DNA of 57,396 nucleotides from Gammaproteobacteria bacterium (GTDB lineage Bacteria; Pseudomonadota; Gammaproteobacteria; DSM-16500): NCBI GenBank assembly GCA_013286215.1, contig JABDGC010000006.1, positions 1 to 57,396 of the forward strand, read 5' to 3'. Shown piece by piece: positions 36,792 to 44,336 of this stretch (position 1 is its first letter; each line of letters starts with the position of its first letter). The notes under the pieces were generated by a model. It saw only the letters and a program-made list of their open reading frames with translations, ran no database searches and was not told where the DNA came from. The position numbers and the translations under genes were made by a program.

Positions 36792-37642
36792 ATTTAGCGC
36801 GTTTAAAGCAATATGCCTACCTCATGCGTCTGCATAAGCCGATCGGCGCGCTGTTGCTGTTGTGGCCAACGCTCTGGGCCTTGTGGTTGGCCGCGGCCGG
36901 CAGGCCATCCGCTGACCTGCTCTTCATTTTTGTGGCGGGCGTGATCGTTATGCGCGCTGCCGGTTGCGTCATTAATGACTTTGCCGATCGCCATTTCGAC
37001 GGCCATGTGCAGCGCACGCGTTATCGGCCGCTGGCTGCGGGCCAAGTCACGGTGGCGGAAGCCTTGCTGCTTTTTGTCGCGCTCTGTTTTCTGGCCTTGC
37101 TCTTGGTTTTGCAATTAAACCGGCTCACGCTGATCTGTGCTTTTATCGGCGCGGGAGTGACGGTCCTCTATCCTTTTATGAAGCGCTTCACGCATTTGCC
37201 GCAAGTGGGTCTCGGGATCGCCTATACCTGGGGCGTGGTCATGGCCTTTACCGCCGTGCAGGGAAAACTCAGCGGGCCGGCCTGGCTCTTGTTTTTCACG
37301 GCCCTGCTCTGGCCGCTTATTTATGACACCTTCTACGCCATGGTGGATCGCGAGGATGATCTGAGAATCGGCATTAAATCGACGGCTATTCTTTTCGGCC
37401 GCGCCGACCGTGTCGTCACTGGCCTGCTGCAAGCCGGCTTTCTGTTGGCCTTAGGCGCGGTGGGTTGGGTTTTTCAATTGGGGCTATCTTACTATCTCAG
37501 TTTAATCCTAGTCGGAATTTTGTTTGGCTACCAGCAAAGCCTGATTCGTAGCCGAGAGCGGGAGGCTTGTTTCAAGGCTTTTCTCAATAATAACTGGGTG
37601 GGTGCGATTATTTTTTTAGGAATCTACTTTGCGCGGACATAA
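36788..37642 (+). CDS. ubiA: 4-hydroxybenzoate octaprenyltransferase UbiA
   Basis: Integral membrane prenyltransferase that attaches the polyprenyl tail to 4-hydroxybenzoate. I chose ATG 36788, coupled to ubiC by the ATGA overlap; the frame is open to 36695 inside ubiC. 284 residues with about eight hydrophobic segments. The first aspartate motif is NDFADRHFDGHVQRTRYRPL and the second is MVDREDDLRIGIKSTAI; both have the metal-diphosphate aspartates. Confidence 0.95.
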   Translation: MNLARLKQYAYLMRLHKPIGALLLLWPTLWALWLAAAGRPSADLLFIFVAGVIVMRAAGCVINDFADRHFDGHVQRTRYRPLAAGQVTVAEALLLFVALCFLALLLVLQLNRLTLICAFIGAGVTVLYPFMKRFTHLPQVGLGIAYTWGVVMAFTAVQGKLSGPAWLLFFTALLWPLIYDTFYAMVDREDDLRIGIKSTAILFGRADRVVTGLLQAGFLLALGAVGWVFQLGLSYYLSLILVGILFGYQQSLIRSREREACFKAFLNNNWVGAIIFLGIYFART

Positions 37643-38792
37643 ACTGAAGCTGGTTGCTGATATCGATCTTCCTTTTGTGCGGGATTATTTTGGGAGCGCT
37701 GGAAGCGTGGTCTTGAAACCCGGCCGCCTGATTGAGCGCGCTGATTTGCTGGATGCCGATGTGCTGCTGGTGCGTTCGATCACAAGGGTCGACGAAGCTT
37801 TATTACGCGGCACGCCGGTGAAGTTCGTCGGCACGGTGACGACTGGCGTTGATCACCTGGACACTGTCTGGTTGGATCAGGCTGGCATTCTCTGGCGATC
37901 CGCGGCTGGCTATAATGCCCAGCCTGTCGCCGAATACGTAATTGCTGCAATTGCGGCCTGGCAATTGACAAACCAGTTGCCGCCGGCCGCTCTGCGCGTC
38001 GGCGTGGTTGGCGTGGGCCAGGTGGGCGGACGGGTGGCCGAGCGTTGCCAGCAACTCGGTCACACGGTCTTCTTATGCGATCCGCCGCGTGCCGAGCAGG
38101 AAAAAGATTTCTCTTCGCGGCCCTGGAGTGACTTCAACGCGTTGGATCTCGTTACCGTGCATACGCCGCTGACAAAAACCGGAAAGCATCCGACTTATCA
38201 CTTAATCAATTCCGCTTTTCTGCAAGCCGCTAAAAATAAGTGTGTTTTGCTGAATACCAGCCGTGGCGCGGTGGTGGATTTTTCCGCTCTTCCCGAGCAT
38301 CAAAAAAACTGGACGTATGGTTTTGATGTGTGGGAGGGCGAGCCCGAGATCAACTGGGAATGCCTGCGCTTTGCTGCCCTCGCGACGCCGCACCTGGCCG
38401 GTTATTCTGTGCAATGCCGTTATCGCGGCATTGAGATGATTCACCGCGCCTGCCGTGAACTGCAACTCATCGAAACAGCCGAGCAGCCTGCTCCGGCTTT
38501 GCCGCGTCAGCGACTCTCTTTCGGCGGTAAATGCGTAAGTTGGCGGGAAGTCGTGCTGGCGGTTTTTAATCCGCTGTCTGTGACGCCGGTGATGAAGGAA
38601 GGTTTGTCACCGGAAAATGTTATATTGAAAGGGGCGGGGAAATGCGCGACACTATTCGACGAATTGCGCCAGCGCTACATTGGTGACGGGATTCAGCGAC
38701 ATGAATTTGGCTACACGATCGTCTCCAATCTTCGTTTGGCAGAGGCGGATCGTTTTGTTTTGACCAAACTGGGAATAACCATTGAAGAGTAG
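37629..38792 (+). CDS. pdxB: Erythronate-4-phosphate dehydrogenase
   Basis: NAD-dependent D-2-hydroxyacid dehydrogenase of the DXP-dependent pyridoxal phosphate pathway. The recognisable family starts LKLVADIDLPFVRDYF; no ATG is nearby, and TTG 37629, overlapping the ubiA end by 14 bases, is the best start. Motifs: LLVRSITRVDEALL, VGTVTTGVDHLD, the Rossmann GVVGVGQVGGRVAERC, LLNTSRGAVVDFSAL and the catalytic His in ATPHLAGYS. The C-terminal dimerisation domain is present. 387 residues. Confidence 0.93.
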   Translation: MRGHKLKLVADIDLPFVRDYFGSAGSVVLKPGRLIERADLLDADVLLVRSITRVDEALLRGTPVKFVGTVTTGVDHLDTVWLDQAGILWRSAAGYNAQPVAEYVIAAIAAWQLTNQLPPAALRVGVVGVGQVGGRVAERCQQLGHTVFLCDPPRAEQEKDFSSRPWSDFNALDLVTVHTPLTKTGKHPTYHLINSAFLQAAKNKCVLLNTSRGAVVDFSALPEHQKNWTYGFDVWEGEPEINWECLRFAALATPHLAGYSVQCRYRGIEMIHRACRELQLIETAEQPAPALPRQRLSFGGKCVSWREVVLAVFNPLSVTPVMKEGLSPENVILKGAGKCATLFDELRQRYIGDGIQRHEFGYTIVSNLRLAEADRFVLTKLGITIEE

Positions 38793-38797
38793 AAACC

Positions 38798-39664
38798 ATG
38801 ATACATAGTATGACAGCCTTTGCCCGTGCGCAGGCTCAGGGGCCCTGGGGTTCGGCGGCCTGTGAGTTGAAGTCAGTGAACCATCGTTATCTCGAGCTCC
38901 GCGTTCATCTTCCCGACACGCTCTCGGAGTTGGAGCAGTCAATGCACGAATATCTACGCCAGCACATCAAACGCGGTAAGCTGGAATGCTATTTCCGCAT
39001 TCAGCCCGTCAACACGGCGGACGCGCCTTTGCAGGTGGATCTTGCTTTGGCGAAGCGTCTGATCGAGGCTAACAAAGCGATTTCTCAATTTTTACCCGGT
39101 TCCGTGGCGATCAATTCGATGGATATTCTGCAATATCCCGGCGTGATTCAGAACGGTGAAGGGAGTCAGGAGGGCGTGCACAAAGAGCTGATGCATCTGC
39201 TGGAGGCGGCCGTTAAAGACTTGTTGGCGACGCGGCAACGCGAGGGAGAGGAGTTAAAGAACATTTTTTTACAACGTCTTGAGGGCCTTCAGGCAGAATT
39301 GATCAAGGCAAAGGAGCGCCTTCCGGTGATCCTGCAACATCAACGCGAGCGTATTCTGAAGCATTTTAGCGATGCTCAGGTGGAGATGGACAAGCAGCGT
39401 CTGGAGCAGGAAATGGTGATGTTTTCCCAAAAAATCGACGTCACCGAGGAAATTGAGCGCATCGAAACGCATATCGCCGAGGTGCGACGCGTGTTGAAGC
39501 AGGGCGGCCTGATTGGCCGGCGCCTGGATTTTCTGATGCAGGAACTGAATCGTGAGGCCAATACACTGGGCGCGAAATCGGTGGATGTGGATACGACGCG
39601 CGCTTCACTGGAGATGAAGGTTCTGATCGAGCAGCTGCGTGAACAGATGCAAAATGTGGAATGA
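38798..39664 (+). CDS. yicC: YicC family endoribonuclease-like protein
   Basis: YicC (now RnsA-like in some bacteria) proteins are endoribonucleases involved in RNA turnover. The 288-residue protein starts MIHSMTAFARAQAQGPWGSA and has ELKSVNHRYLELRVHLPD, the coiled-coil middle, and the C-terminal signature GLIGRRLDFLMQELNREANT followed by a terminal helix. It begins six bases after pdxB, so may be co-transcribed. The stop is immediately followed by a dispersed repeat. Confidence 0.93.
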   Translation: MIHSMTAFARAQAQGPWGSAACELKSVNHRYLELRVHLPDTLSELEQSMHEYLRQHIKRGKLECYFRIQPVNTADAPLQVDLALAKRLIEANKAISQFLPGSVAINSMDILQYPGVIQNGEGSQEGVHKELMHLLEAAVKDLLATRQREGEELKNIFLQRLEGLQAELIKAKERLPVILQHQRERILKHFSDAQVEMDKQRLEQEMVMFSQKIDVTEEIERIETHIAEVRRVLKQGGLIGRRLDFLMQELNREANTLGAKSVDVDTTRASLEMKVLIEQLREQMQNVE

Positions 39665-39675
39665 TTCCTATAGCT

Positions 39676-39800
39676 CCTCCCTTTGAAAAAGGGAGGCCGG
39701 GAGGGATTTATAAAATATTTAGGCTTTGCTGGGCGTTGTTGAATAAATCCAATGGAACGTTAAAGCCCCCTTTCCTCCACAAAAAGCACGGAGGAAAGGG
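39676..39800. repeat. Dispersed palindromic repeat, copy B (two hairpins)
   Basis: Two hairpins lie in the 259-base gap between yicC and icmX. The first is CCTCCCTTT (39676-39684) with AAAGGGAGG (39688-39696), followed by CCGGGAGGGATTTA, a form common in intergenic repeats of many bacteria. The second is CCCTTTCCTCC (39768-39778) with GGAGGAAAGGG (39790-39800); it and its downstream GAATAAGAAAGGTGG match copy A at 22402-22445. The gap holds no other feature that I can support. Confidence 0.7.
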
Positions 39801-39923
39801 AATAAGAAAGGTGGATATAGTAGCTGGCAAGGAGCGTGAGTAGCAAAAATTTAATGATCAGCACAATCAAAATTTCCCTCCGAAAGTGACTGGCCTGGAA
39901 GAAGTGAATGATGCGCGCCAGCT

Positions 39924-40838
39924 TCATGAGGGATTCGTGCCTCCTTGGGCCTTGGAGATCAGGGTGTTGGCCTGGAAGCCGCTATTGGCGACGAGCAAGG
40001 TGTTGGTCATCGCTAAGGTGGCTAACATTTGTTTCTGGGTGTGGAGCAACTGGTCCATTAAAATATAAGACTGAGACGTAAAAAGCAGAATTTGGCGCAG
40101 AACCCAGCCTAAGTCATTGGTAATCACCGAGGTAAACCAGTCCGGGTTTGAGGATTGCATGATTAACTGACTTTGCAGGGAGTTATCATTGGACAGGGTT
40201 TGGCTGTCCTCATAAAGACCACTGAGCACATAGGCATTGTAAGTCTGAACCGCTGTGACCGTATTATAAAATTGGATATAATTTTTCTGGGCTTGTTGGC
40301 TGCCGCGCCATCCCGCGCCGGGGATGGGATAACTGATGCCCAGACTGGAGACGTTGGTGAGATAGTTCAAGGAGGCGTTTACGCCGCTTCGGGGATCAGG
40401 AGACAATAAAGGCTGTCCCAGCAGCGTCGTGAAACTGAGGTCATTTATATTTTGCGGAGTTGCGGCGGCAATATTAGCAGCGCCAAAAAAACTACTGAGC
40501 AGACTTTGTTGCAAGGTGAGTTGATTGGCTTGATTGTTTAAGGCGTCCGTGCTGAGTCCGCTTAGCCAGGTTTGTTCATTGGTCCAGTTGGTGCTCCAGT
40601 TGACGGGGTCGGTGCTTTGATCGTCAGAAGCTAAAAAGGTCGCAGCCATGTTGGCGACGCCTTTGAGATAGGTCGGCAGCTGATTGACGACTCCCAGGAT
40701 AGAAGTCAAAGAATTTTCGGCGGAAACGTCCTGCACCTGCTGTTGTGCCGAGGCCGTTTGCGTGCCTAGAAAGAGGCTGAGTGTTGTTGCCGCGCTTAAT
40801 TTACCGATCTTTTTCAGGGTGTCTAAAGGTTTACGCAT
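39924..40838 (-). CDS. icmX: Dot/Icm secreted/periplasmic protein IcmX
   Basis: IcmX is an exported protein required for Dot/Icm function in Legionella and partly released to the medium. The protein has 304 residues (Legionella about 466), with a signal peptide (LSAATTLSLFLGTQTASAQ). Recognisable IcmX text is in the C-terminal half: NYLTNVSSLGISYPIPG, YIQFYNTVTAVQTYNAYVLS, LIMQSSNPDWFTSVITNDLG and LLHTQKQMLATLAMTNTLLV. It is the third gene after icmW on the minus strand. The shorter N-terminal half is the main difference from Legionella. Confidence 0.85.
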   Translation of the reverse strand: MRKPLDTLKKIGKLSAATTLSLFLGTQTASAQQQVQDVSAENSLTSILGVVNQLPTYLKGVANMAATFLASDDQSTDPVNWSTNWTNEQTWLSGLSTDALNNQANQLTLQQSLLSSFFGAANIAAATPQNINDLSFTTLLGQPLLSPDPRSGVNASLNYLTNVSSLGISYPIPGAGWRGSQQAQKNYIQFYNTVTAVQTYNAYVLSGLYEDSQTLSNDNSLQSQLIMQSSNPDWFTSVITNDLGWVLRQILLFTSQSYILMDQLLHTQKQMLATLAMTNTLLVANSGFQANTLISKAQGGTNPS

Positions 40839-40857
40839 GATCGAGTCTCCTAAGGCA

Positions 40858-41412
40858 TCAGTATTTAATGTTCCATCCTCCGCCCGACGAAGGCTGATTT
40901 TGGCTGGGGGCTGGGGTTGTGTTTTGATTCGGGGTTGAGTTTTGGAAACCAGTGTAGACTTGAGCCTGATCCGGCGCGGGAGTAGGCGGCGCGGCGGGAG
41001 AGGGACCGGTCGGCGTCACCGCTGCTGCCGCAGGTGCTGAGGCGGCGGGAGAGGAGCCGGTCGGTGTCACCGTTGTCGCCGCAGGTGTCGATGCGGCCGG
41101 AACGCTCCCTGGGGTGGATGTTTGACCGGCTTCTTGCCCCCCGGAAGCGCTGCTTTCCTGGGTCCCGGGAGCGGCTTCATGAGGCGGTGGTGGTGGGGGC
41201 GGCGGCGGAATTTTAGCGAGCTCCTGGTTGAGTTGGTCGCTTAAGGCCTGATTTTTTTTATCTTGTTGTTGCTGCGTTTGGTTCTGGAAATTATTTACGG
41301 CCGGCGTGTTTTGGCTTGGCTGTTCGTTCATAAAATATGACTGGGCCGTGGCATAGCCTGTGACAAAGGAGATACAAATCATCGCCATGGCAAGCAACAA
41401 TTTTTTTAACAT
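40858..41412 (-). CDS. Exported proline-rich protein of the icmW-icmX operon
   Basis: I do not recognise a family. The 184-residue product has a signal peptide (LLLAMAMICISFVTGYATAQ, cleavage likely near residue 23), a Gln/Asn-rich segment (about 30-65), a run of eight prolines (about 70-77), then Ala/Pro/Thr/Ser-rich imperfect repeats of about 20 residues (VTPTGSSPAASAPAAAA-like) and ends SSGGGWNIKY. No lipobox cysteine is present. It lies between icmW and icmX, 31 bases after the first and 19 before the second, so it is almost certainly co-transcribed. A periplasmic or outer-membrane accessory role in Dot/Icm is inferred from place and export signal only. Confidence 0.75.
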   Translation of the reverse strand: MLKKLLLAMAMICISFVTGYATAQSYFMNEQPSQNTPAVNNFQNQTQQQQDKKNQALSDQLNQELAKIPPPPPPPPPHEAAPGTQESSASGGQEAGQTSTPGSVPAASTPAATTVTPTGSSPAASAPAAAAVTPTGPSPAAPPTPAPDQAQVYTGFQNSTPNQNTTPAPSQNQPSSGGGWNIKY

Positions 41413-41443
41413 GCAAAAACTCCCTCTCTCTTTAAAAAAATAC

Positions 41444-41893
41444 TTACATGTGCTCTTGTTCCAGGGCTTTGAGCACTAATTCAAAGCGCTCGACCGCAAA
41501 AACTCTAGCCAAGAGCCGTAAACGTTCAAAAACAATGTTTCTTCTTAAAAACAGATTCGCCATCTGGTTCTCTGGCGTGTTGTTTTCTTCGGCGTACATC
41601 AGCAGCTTGGAGGCCGAGCCGGGGTCAATGGTGTCGATGGCTTGTAAAAGGCGCAGAATGCGAGAGGTTTTAATATGCGCGCAAAGCATAATGAAACGAT
41701 CTTCTTTGCTGAGCTCAAATTTCGTGAGTTGATCCAGGGTGTCACCCAGGCTGTTGATGGCTTGCTCCAGGGAGGGGTCACCGTCTAAGGTCCAGTCTTC
41801 GGCGGTTTCCATGAAGGAAACAACGCGATAAATCATCGGATCATCGTAGCTTTTCCAATATTCATGCGAAGACTGTAAATCCAATTTGGGCAT
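41444..41893 (-). CDS. icmW: Dot/Icm effector chaperone IcmW
   Basis: Small acidic cytosolic protein that, with IcmS, binds a subset of effectors and docks them on the C-terminus of DotL. I chose ATG 41893 (MPKLDLQSSHEYWKSYDDPM); the frame extends 30 bases further without conservation. The 149-residue product (Legionella 151) has PMIYRVVSFMETAEDWTLDG, RLLQAIDTIDPGSASKLLMY and FLRRNIVFERLRLLARVF, nearly identical in pattern to L. pneumophila IcmW. It is the first gene of its operon. icmS is not in the window. Confidence 0.96.
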   Translation of the reverse strand: MPKLDLQSSHEYWKSYDDPMIYRVVSFMETAEDWTLDGDPSLEQAINSLGDTLDQLTKFELSKEDRFIMLCAHIKTSRILRLLQAIDTIDPGSASKLLMYAEENNTPENQMANLFLRRNIVFERLRLLARVFAVERFELVLKALEQEHM

Positions 41894-41924
41894 GCGCTTT
41901 CCGCTTGTAGGGTTGCAAACCATC

Positions 41925-41954
41925 AGTATACGGTATCCCTGTGGTCGCTGTCAT
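41925..41954 (-). promoter_or_regulatory. Predicted promoter of the icmW operon
   Basis: On the minus strand ATGACA (41954-41949) and TATACT (41930-41925) are 18 bases apart, 31 bases before the icmW ATG. The -35 overlaps the left arm of the inverted repeat at 41950-41971. Confidence 0.55.
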
Positions 41955-41971
41955 CCCGAGTGCAGGATGAC
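41950..41971. repeat. REP-like inverted repeat over the icmW -35
   Basis: GTCATCC (41950-41956) and GGATGAC (41965-41971) form a 7-bp inverted repeat with an 8-base centre CGAGTGCA. The CATCC(C/T)GAG core recurs three times in modified form at 50010-50055. It could be a dispersed REP-type element or an operator, as it overlaps the predicted -35. Confidence 0.5.
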
Positions 41972-42068
41972 AATAAGGCCTCAGGCATATATGATAGACT
42001 GGTTCAGTGAAGTCGTTGGGCACTTTTTCCAAAAGACATCACTGAAACTCTAAACCTGGGTGCTTTTG

Positions 42069-43313
42069 ATGAAGAAACTGCTATTAAGCTTAAGGATCGC
42101 CCTTGCACTGAGCCTTCTTGTGCTTGTTGGTTGTGTGAGCCATACGAACGATTTTGTGCAATCTCAGGTCCAAAATAATCTGCTGCAGGAAAATTGGCAG
42201 GGCCAGGTTGATCAAGATCCCATGCGATGGAGAAAACACGCCGATAGCTGGCTCTGGTTTGGAACACCGAATGCAATCGAGCGCGGTAACCGCAGCGCTC
42301 CCTATTCCGAGGCAATCAGCACCATGATGGTGCGCGTCCCTGATTTTACCCAGATTCGAGTGGACGGCGACTTTGAGGTGCAAATCGACGGCCGCTTTGC
42401 GCATAATTCCGTTTATCTCCAGGGTCCCAATGAAGAGTTACGCCAGGTTGCCGTTGAGGTCAAAGACCAGGTGCTCGATGTTCACCGTATCGTCGAGGTC
42501 AAAGATCCCCGGCATGTGATTGTTCGCATCGCTATTCATAATCTGCAAGGCTTGGTTCATAACGGCAGCGGCAAGGTGGAGGGCAGGTTTGTGCGGGCGA
42601 ATCCGCTGAGTTTGACCTCCTCGGGCAGTGGTGACCTCATCTTGACGGGTAAAATCAACGTGAAACATATCGACCAGTCGGGGTCCGGCGACGTCACCCT
42701 TCTGGGGGTCTATACGCCCTACTTAAAAATCGATTCCAGCGGTAGCGGTACCATGAATCTCAGCGGTCGGGTCGGGGTGGCCTCTATTAACCATACGGGC
42801 AGCGGTGGTATCAATATTATTGGCGCTGATACCAATGGCCTTTTAATTTGGGCTTCCGGCAGCGGCAAAATCGGCATTAAAGGGGTGGCGAATCTAAAGC
42901 AGGTTACGGCCAATGGTAATACTGCGGTTTATCTCTATGCGGTGAAAAGTAAGGATGTCTATGTTTATACCCGTGATAAGGCCGTGGTCGGTCTCGCTGG
43001 AGAAACGAAAACGTTGTATGTTGATGCCAGAGGCTCGTCCACCTTTGCCGGCAGTAATCTGTGGAGCCAATATACCTATGCCCGTTCGCGTGAGTGGTCG
43101 CATATCAACACGACGGCCGACGATCGTGCCTTTGCGGCTGCGGATAATAACAGCAGTATTTATATCTTTGGTTGGCCGAATGTCATTTCGCCCTACGTTA
43201 ACGATAATGCCGTGATTGTTCCTCTGAATCCTCCGCCCCGAACGCCGATCCAGGTGTTGCGTTATGAGAAGAAACGAGCCAAGCGCTTTGGCACGGAAAC
43301 CTATGTGCCTTAG
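42069..43313 (+). CDS. Lipoprotein with GIN (DUF2807) head domain
   Basis: Exported lipoprotein of 414 residues. I chose ATG 42069; a GTG at 42060 is possible. The signal peptide ends in lipobox LVGC. Residues from about 80 on form a right-handed repetitive fold typical of the DUF2807 putative auto-transporter adhesin head (GIN) domain, with SSGSGDLILTGKIN, DQSGSGDVTLLG, SSGSGTMNLSGRV and HTGSGGINIIGA. Many GIN proteins are of unknown function. It is divergent from icmW, and its stop overlaps that of the convergent peptidase gene by four bases. A link with the secretion system is not shown. Confidence 0.8.
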   Translation: MKKLLLSLRIALALSLLVLVGCVSHTNDFVQSQVQNNLLQENWQGQVDQDPMRWRKHADSWLWFGTPNAIERGNRSAPYSEAISTMMVRVPDFTQIRVDGDFEVQIDGRFAHNSVYLQGPNEELRQVAVEVKDQVLDVHRIVEVKDPRHVIVRIAIHNLQGLVHNGSGKVEGRFVRANPLSLTSSGSGDLILTGKINVKHIDQSGSGDVTLLGVYTPYLKIDSSGSGTMNLSGRVGVASINHTGSGGINIIGADTNGLLIWASGSGKIGIKGVANLKQVTANGNTAVYLYAVKSKDVYVYTRDKAVVGLAGETKTLYVDARGSSTFAGSNLWSQYTYARSREWSHINTTADDRAFAAADNNSSIYIFGWPNVISPYVNDNAVIVPLNPPPRTPIQVLRYEKKRAKRFGTETYVP

Positions 43314-44251
43314 CCCAGCATTTGAATAAAATGGCCTAGCGAAGTTCCTAAGGAACCGGCCATTTTGTTGATCAGCGAGCTGGACGGGGTATAGTCGCGA
43401 TAGTGGGACACTTTAAATTCCTGATCCATCACGTCCATTAAATTCCCTAAACCATCAACCAAGCCTAATTTAAGAGCTGTTGTTCCTGACCAAAAGTCGC
43501 CATTAAAGAGGGTCGCCGGGTCGGCATGCAGTTTGCCGCGTCGTGCCGCCAGCACGGCGTTATTAAAGTTTTGCTGAACTTCACCGAGCATTTGATTGGC
43601 TTTCTCAAGGTCGCTTTTGTTTTGCGGCATAAAAGGATCCAGGCGGTCTTTGGCGACACCGGACATGTAGACTCTTCTTTCAATGCCTAATTTGGTCATT
43701 AACTCGGTAAACCCAAAGCCCTTCATGATAACGCCCACCGAGCCGGTGATGGTGTTCGGATTGACATAGATTTGATCCGCTGCCACGGCGATATAATAAG
43801 CGCCGGAGGCTAGAAAATCTTCGCCGACCACAATCACCTTTTTGTGATATTTCTTTTTTAGCGTCAGAATGGCGTCGTGAATGATAGCGGCTTGCACCGG
43901 TGTGCCGCCGCCGGAGTTGATATCCAGGATGAGACCTTTGGCGCGTTCGTCCGCAAGCGCTTGTTTGAGAGCGGGAACAAGGGTGTCAGCAGAAAAATCG
44001 CTGCCGGGTTCAATGGTGCCGTTCATTTGCAGCAGCGCCACATAGCCGCCGTCCAGTGGCGACGATGATGATACATAATTTGAACTAAAAGCAAGCCAGA
44101 CGAAAAATATGATCAATGAAAACCAGGCCAGGAAGCGAAAATTTTTCCAGCGGCGTTCGGAGCGCTTTTCTTTAAGGAGAGCTTGCACCAAGTCATTGCT
44201 TAGCTGGTTGTAAACTGATTGTTGCTCTTTTAAGTCGCTCATGCTATTCAT
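43310..44251 (-). CDS. sppA: S49 family signal peptide peptidase (SppA-like)
   Basis: Membrane-anchored serine protease that degrades cleaved signal peptides. The 313-residue length is the short SppA form with one N-terminal membrane helix (FLAWFSLIIFFVWLAFSS). The catalytic domain has VALLQMNGTIEPGSDFSA, GLILDINSGGGTP, the nucleophile serine in GEDFLASGAYYIAVAADQ, ITGSVGVIMKGFG, and the general-base lysine in YMSGVAKDRLDPF. An ATG at 44242 is an alternative start. It is divergent from coxB. Confidence 0.92.
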   Translation of the reverse strand: MNSMSDLKEQQSVYNQLSNDLVQALLKEKRSERRWKNFRFLAWFSLIIFFVWLAFSSNYVSSSSPLDGGYVALLQMNGTIEPGSDFSADTLVPALKQALADERAKGLILDINSGGGTPVQAAIIHDAILTLKKKYHKKVIVVGEDFLASGAYYIAVAADQIYVNPNTITGSVGVIMKGFGFTELMTKLGIERRVYMSGVAKDRLDPFMPQNKSDLEKANQMLGEVQQNFNNAVLAARRGKLHADPATLFNGDFWSGTTALKLGLVDGLGNLMDVMDQEFKVSHYRDYTPSSSLINKMAGSLGTSLGHFIQMLG

Positions 44252-44268
44252 ACCGCCTAAAATTTTAA

Positions 44269-44297
44269 TTTCATTAGAACAGAACTAACGTTATAAT
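44269..44297 (+). promoter_or_regulatory. Predicted promoter of the cox operon
   Basis: TTTCAT (44269-44274) and TATAAT (44292-44297) with a 17-base spacer lie 39 bases upstream of coxB, whose start is preceded by AAAGGAG (44326-44332). The -10 is perfect; the -35 is weak. Confidence 0.5.
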
Positions 44298-44336
44298 TCA
44301 TCCCATTTTTGAAGCTCCAAGACAGAAAGGAGTGTT

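Noticed and set aside
39661-39843. 60-codon plus-strand frame after yicC
   Set aside because: It consists of the dispersed palindromic repeat (PPFEKGRPGGI is the usual translation of such repeats) and has no ribosome-binding site.
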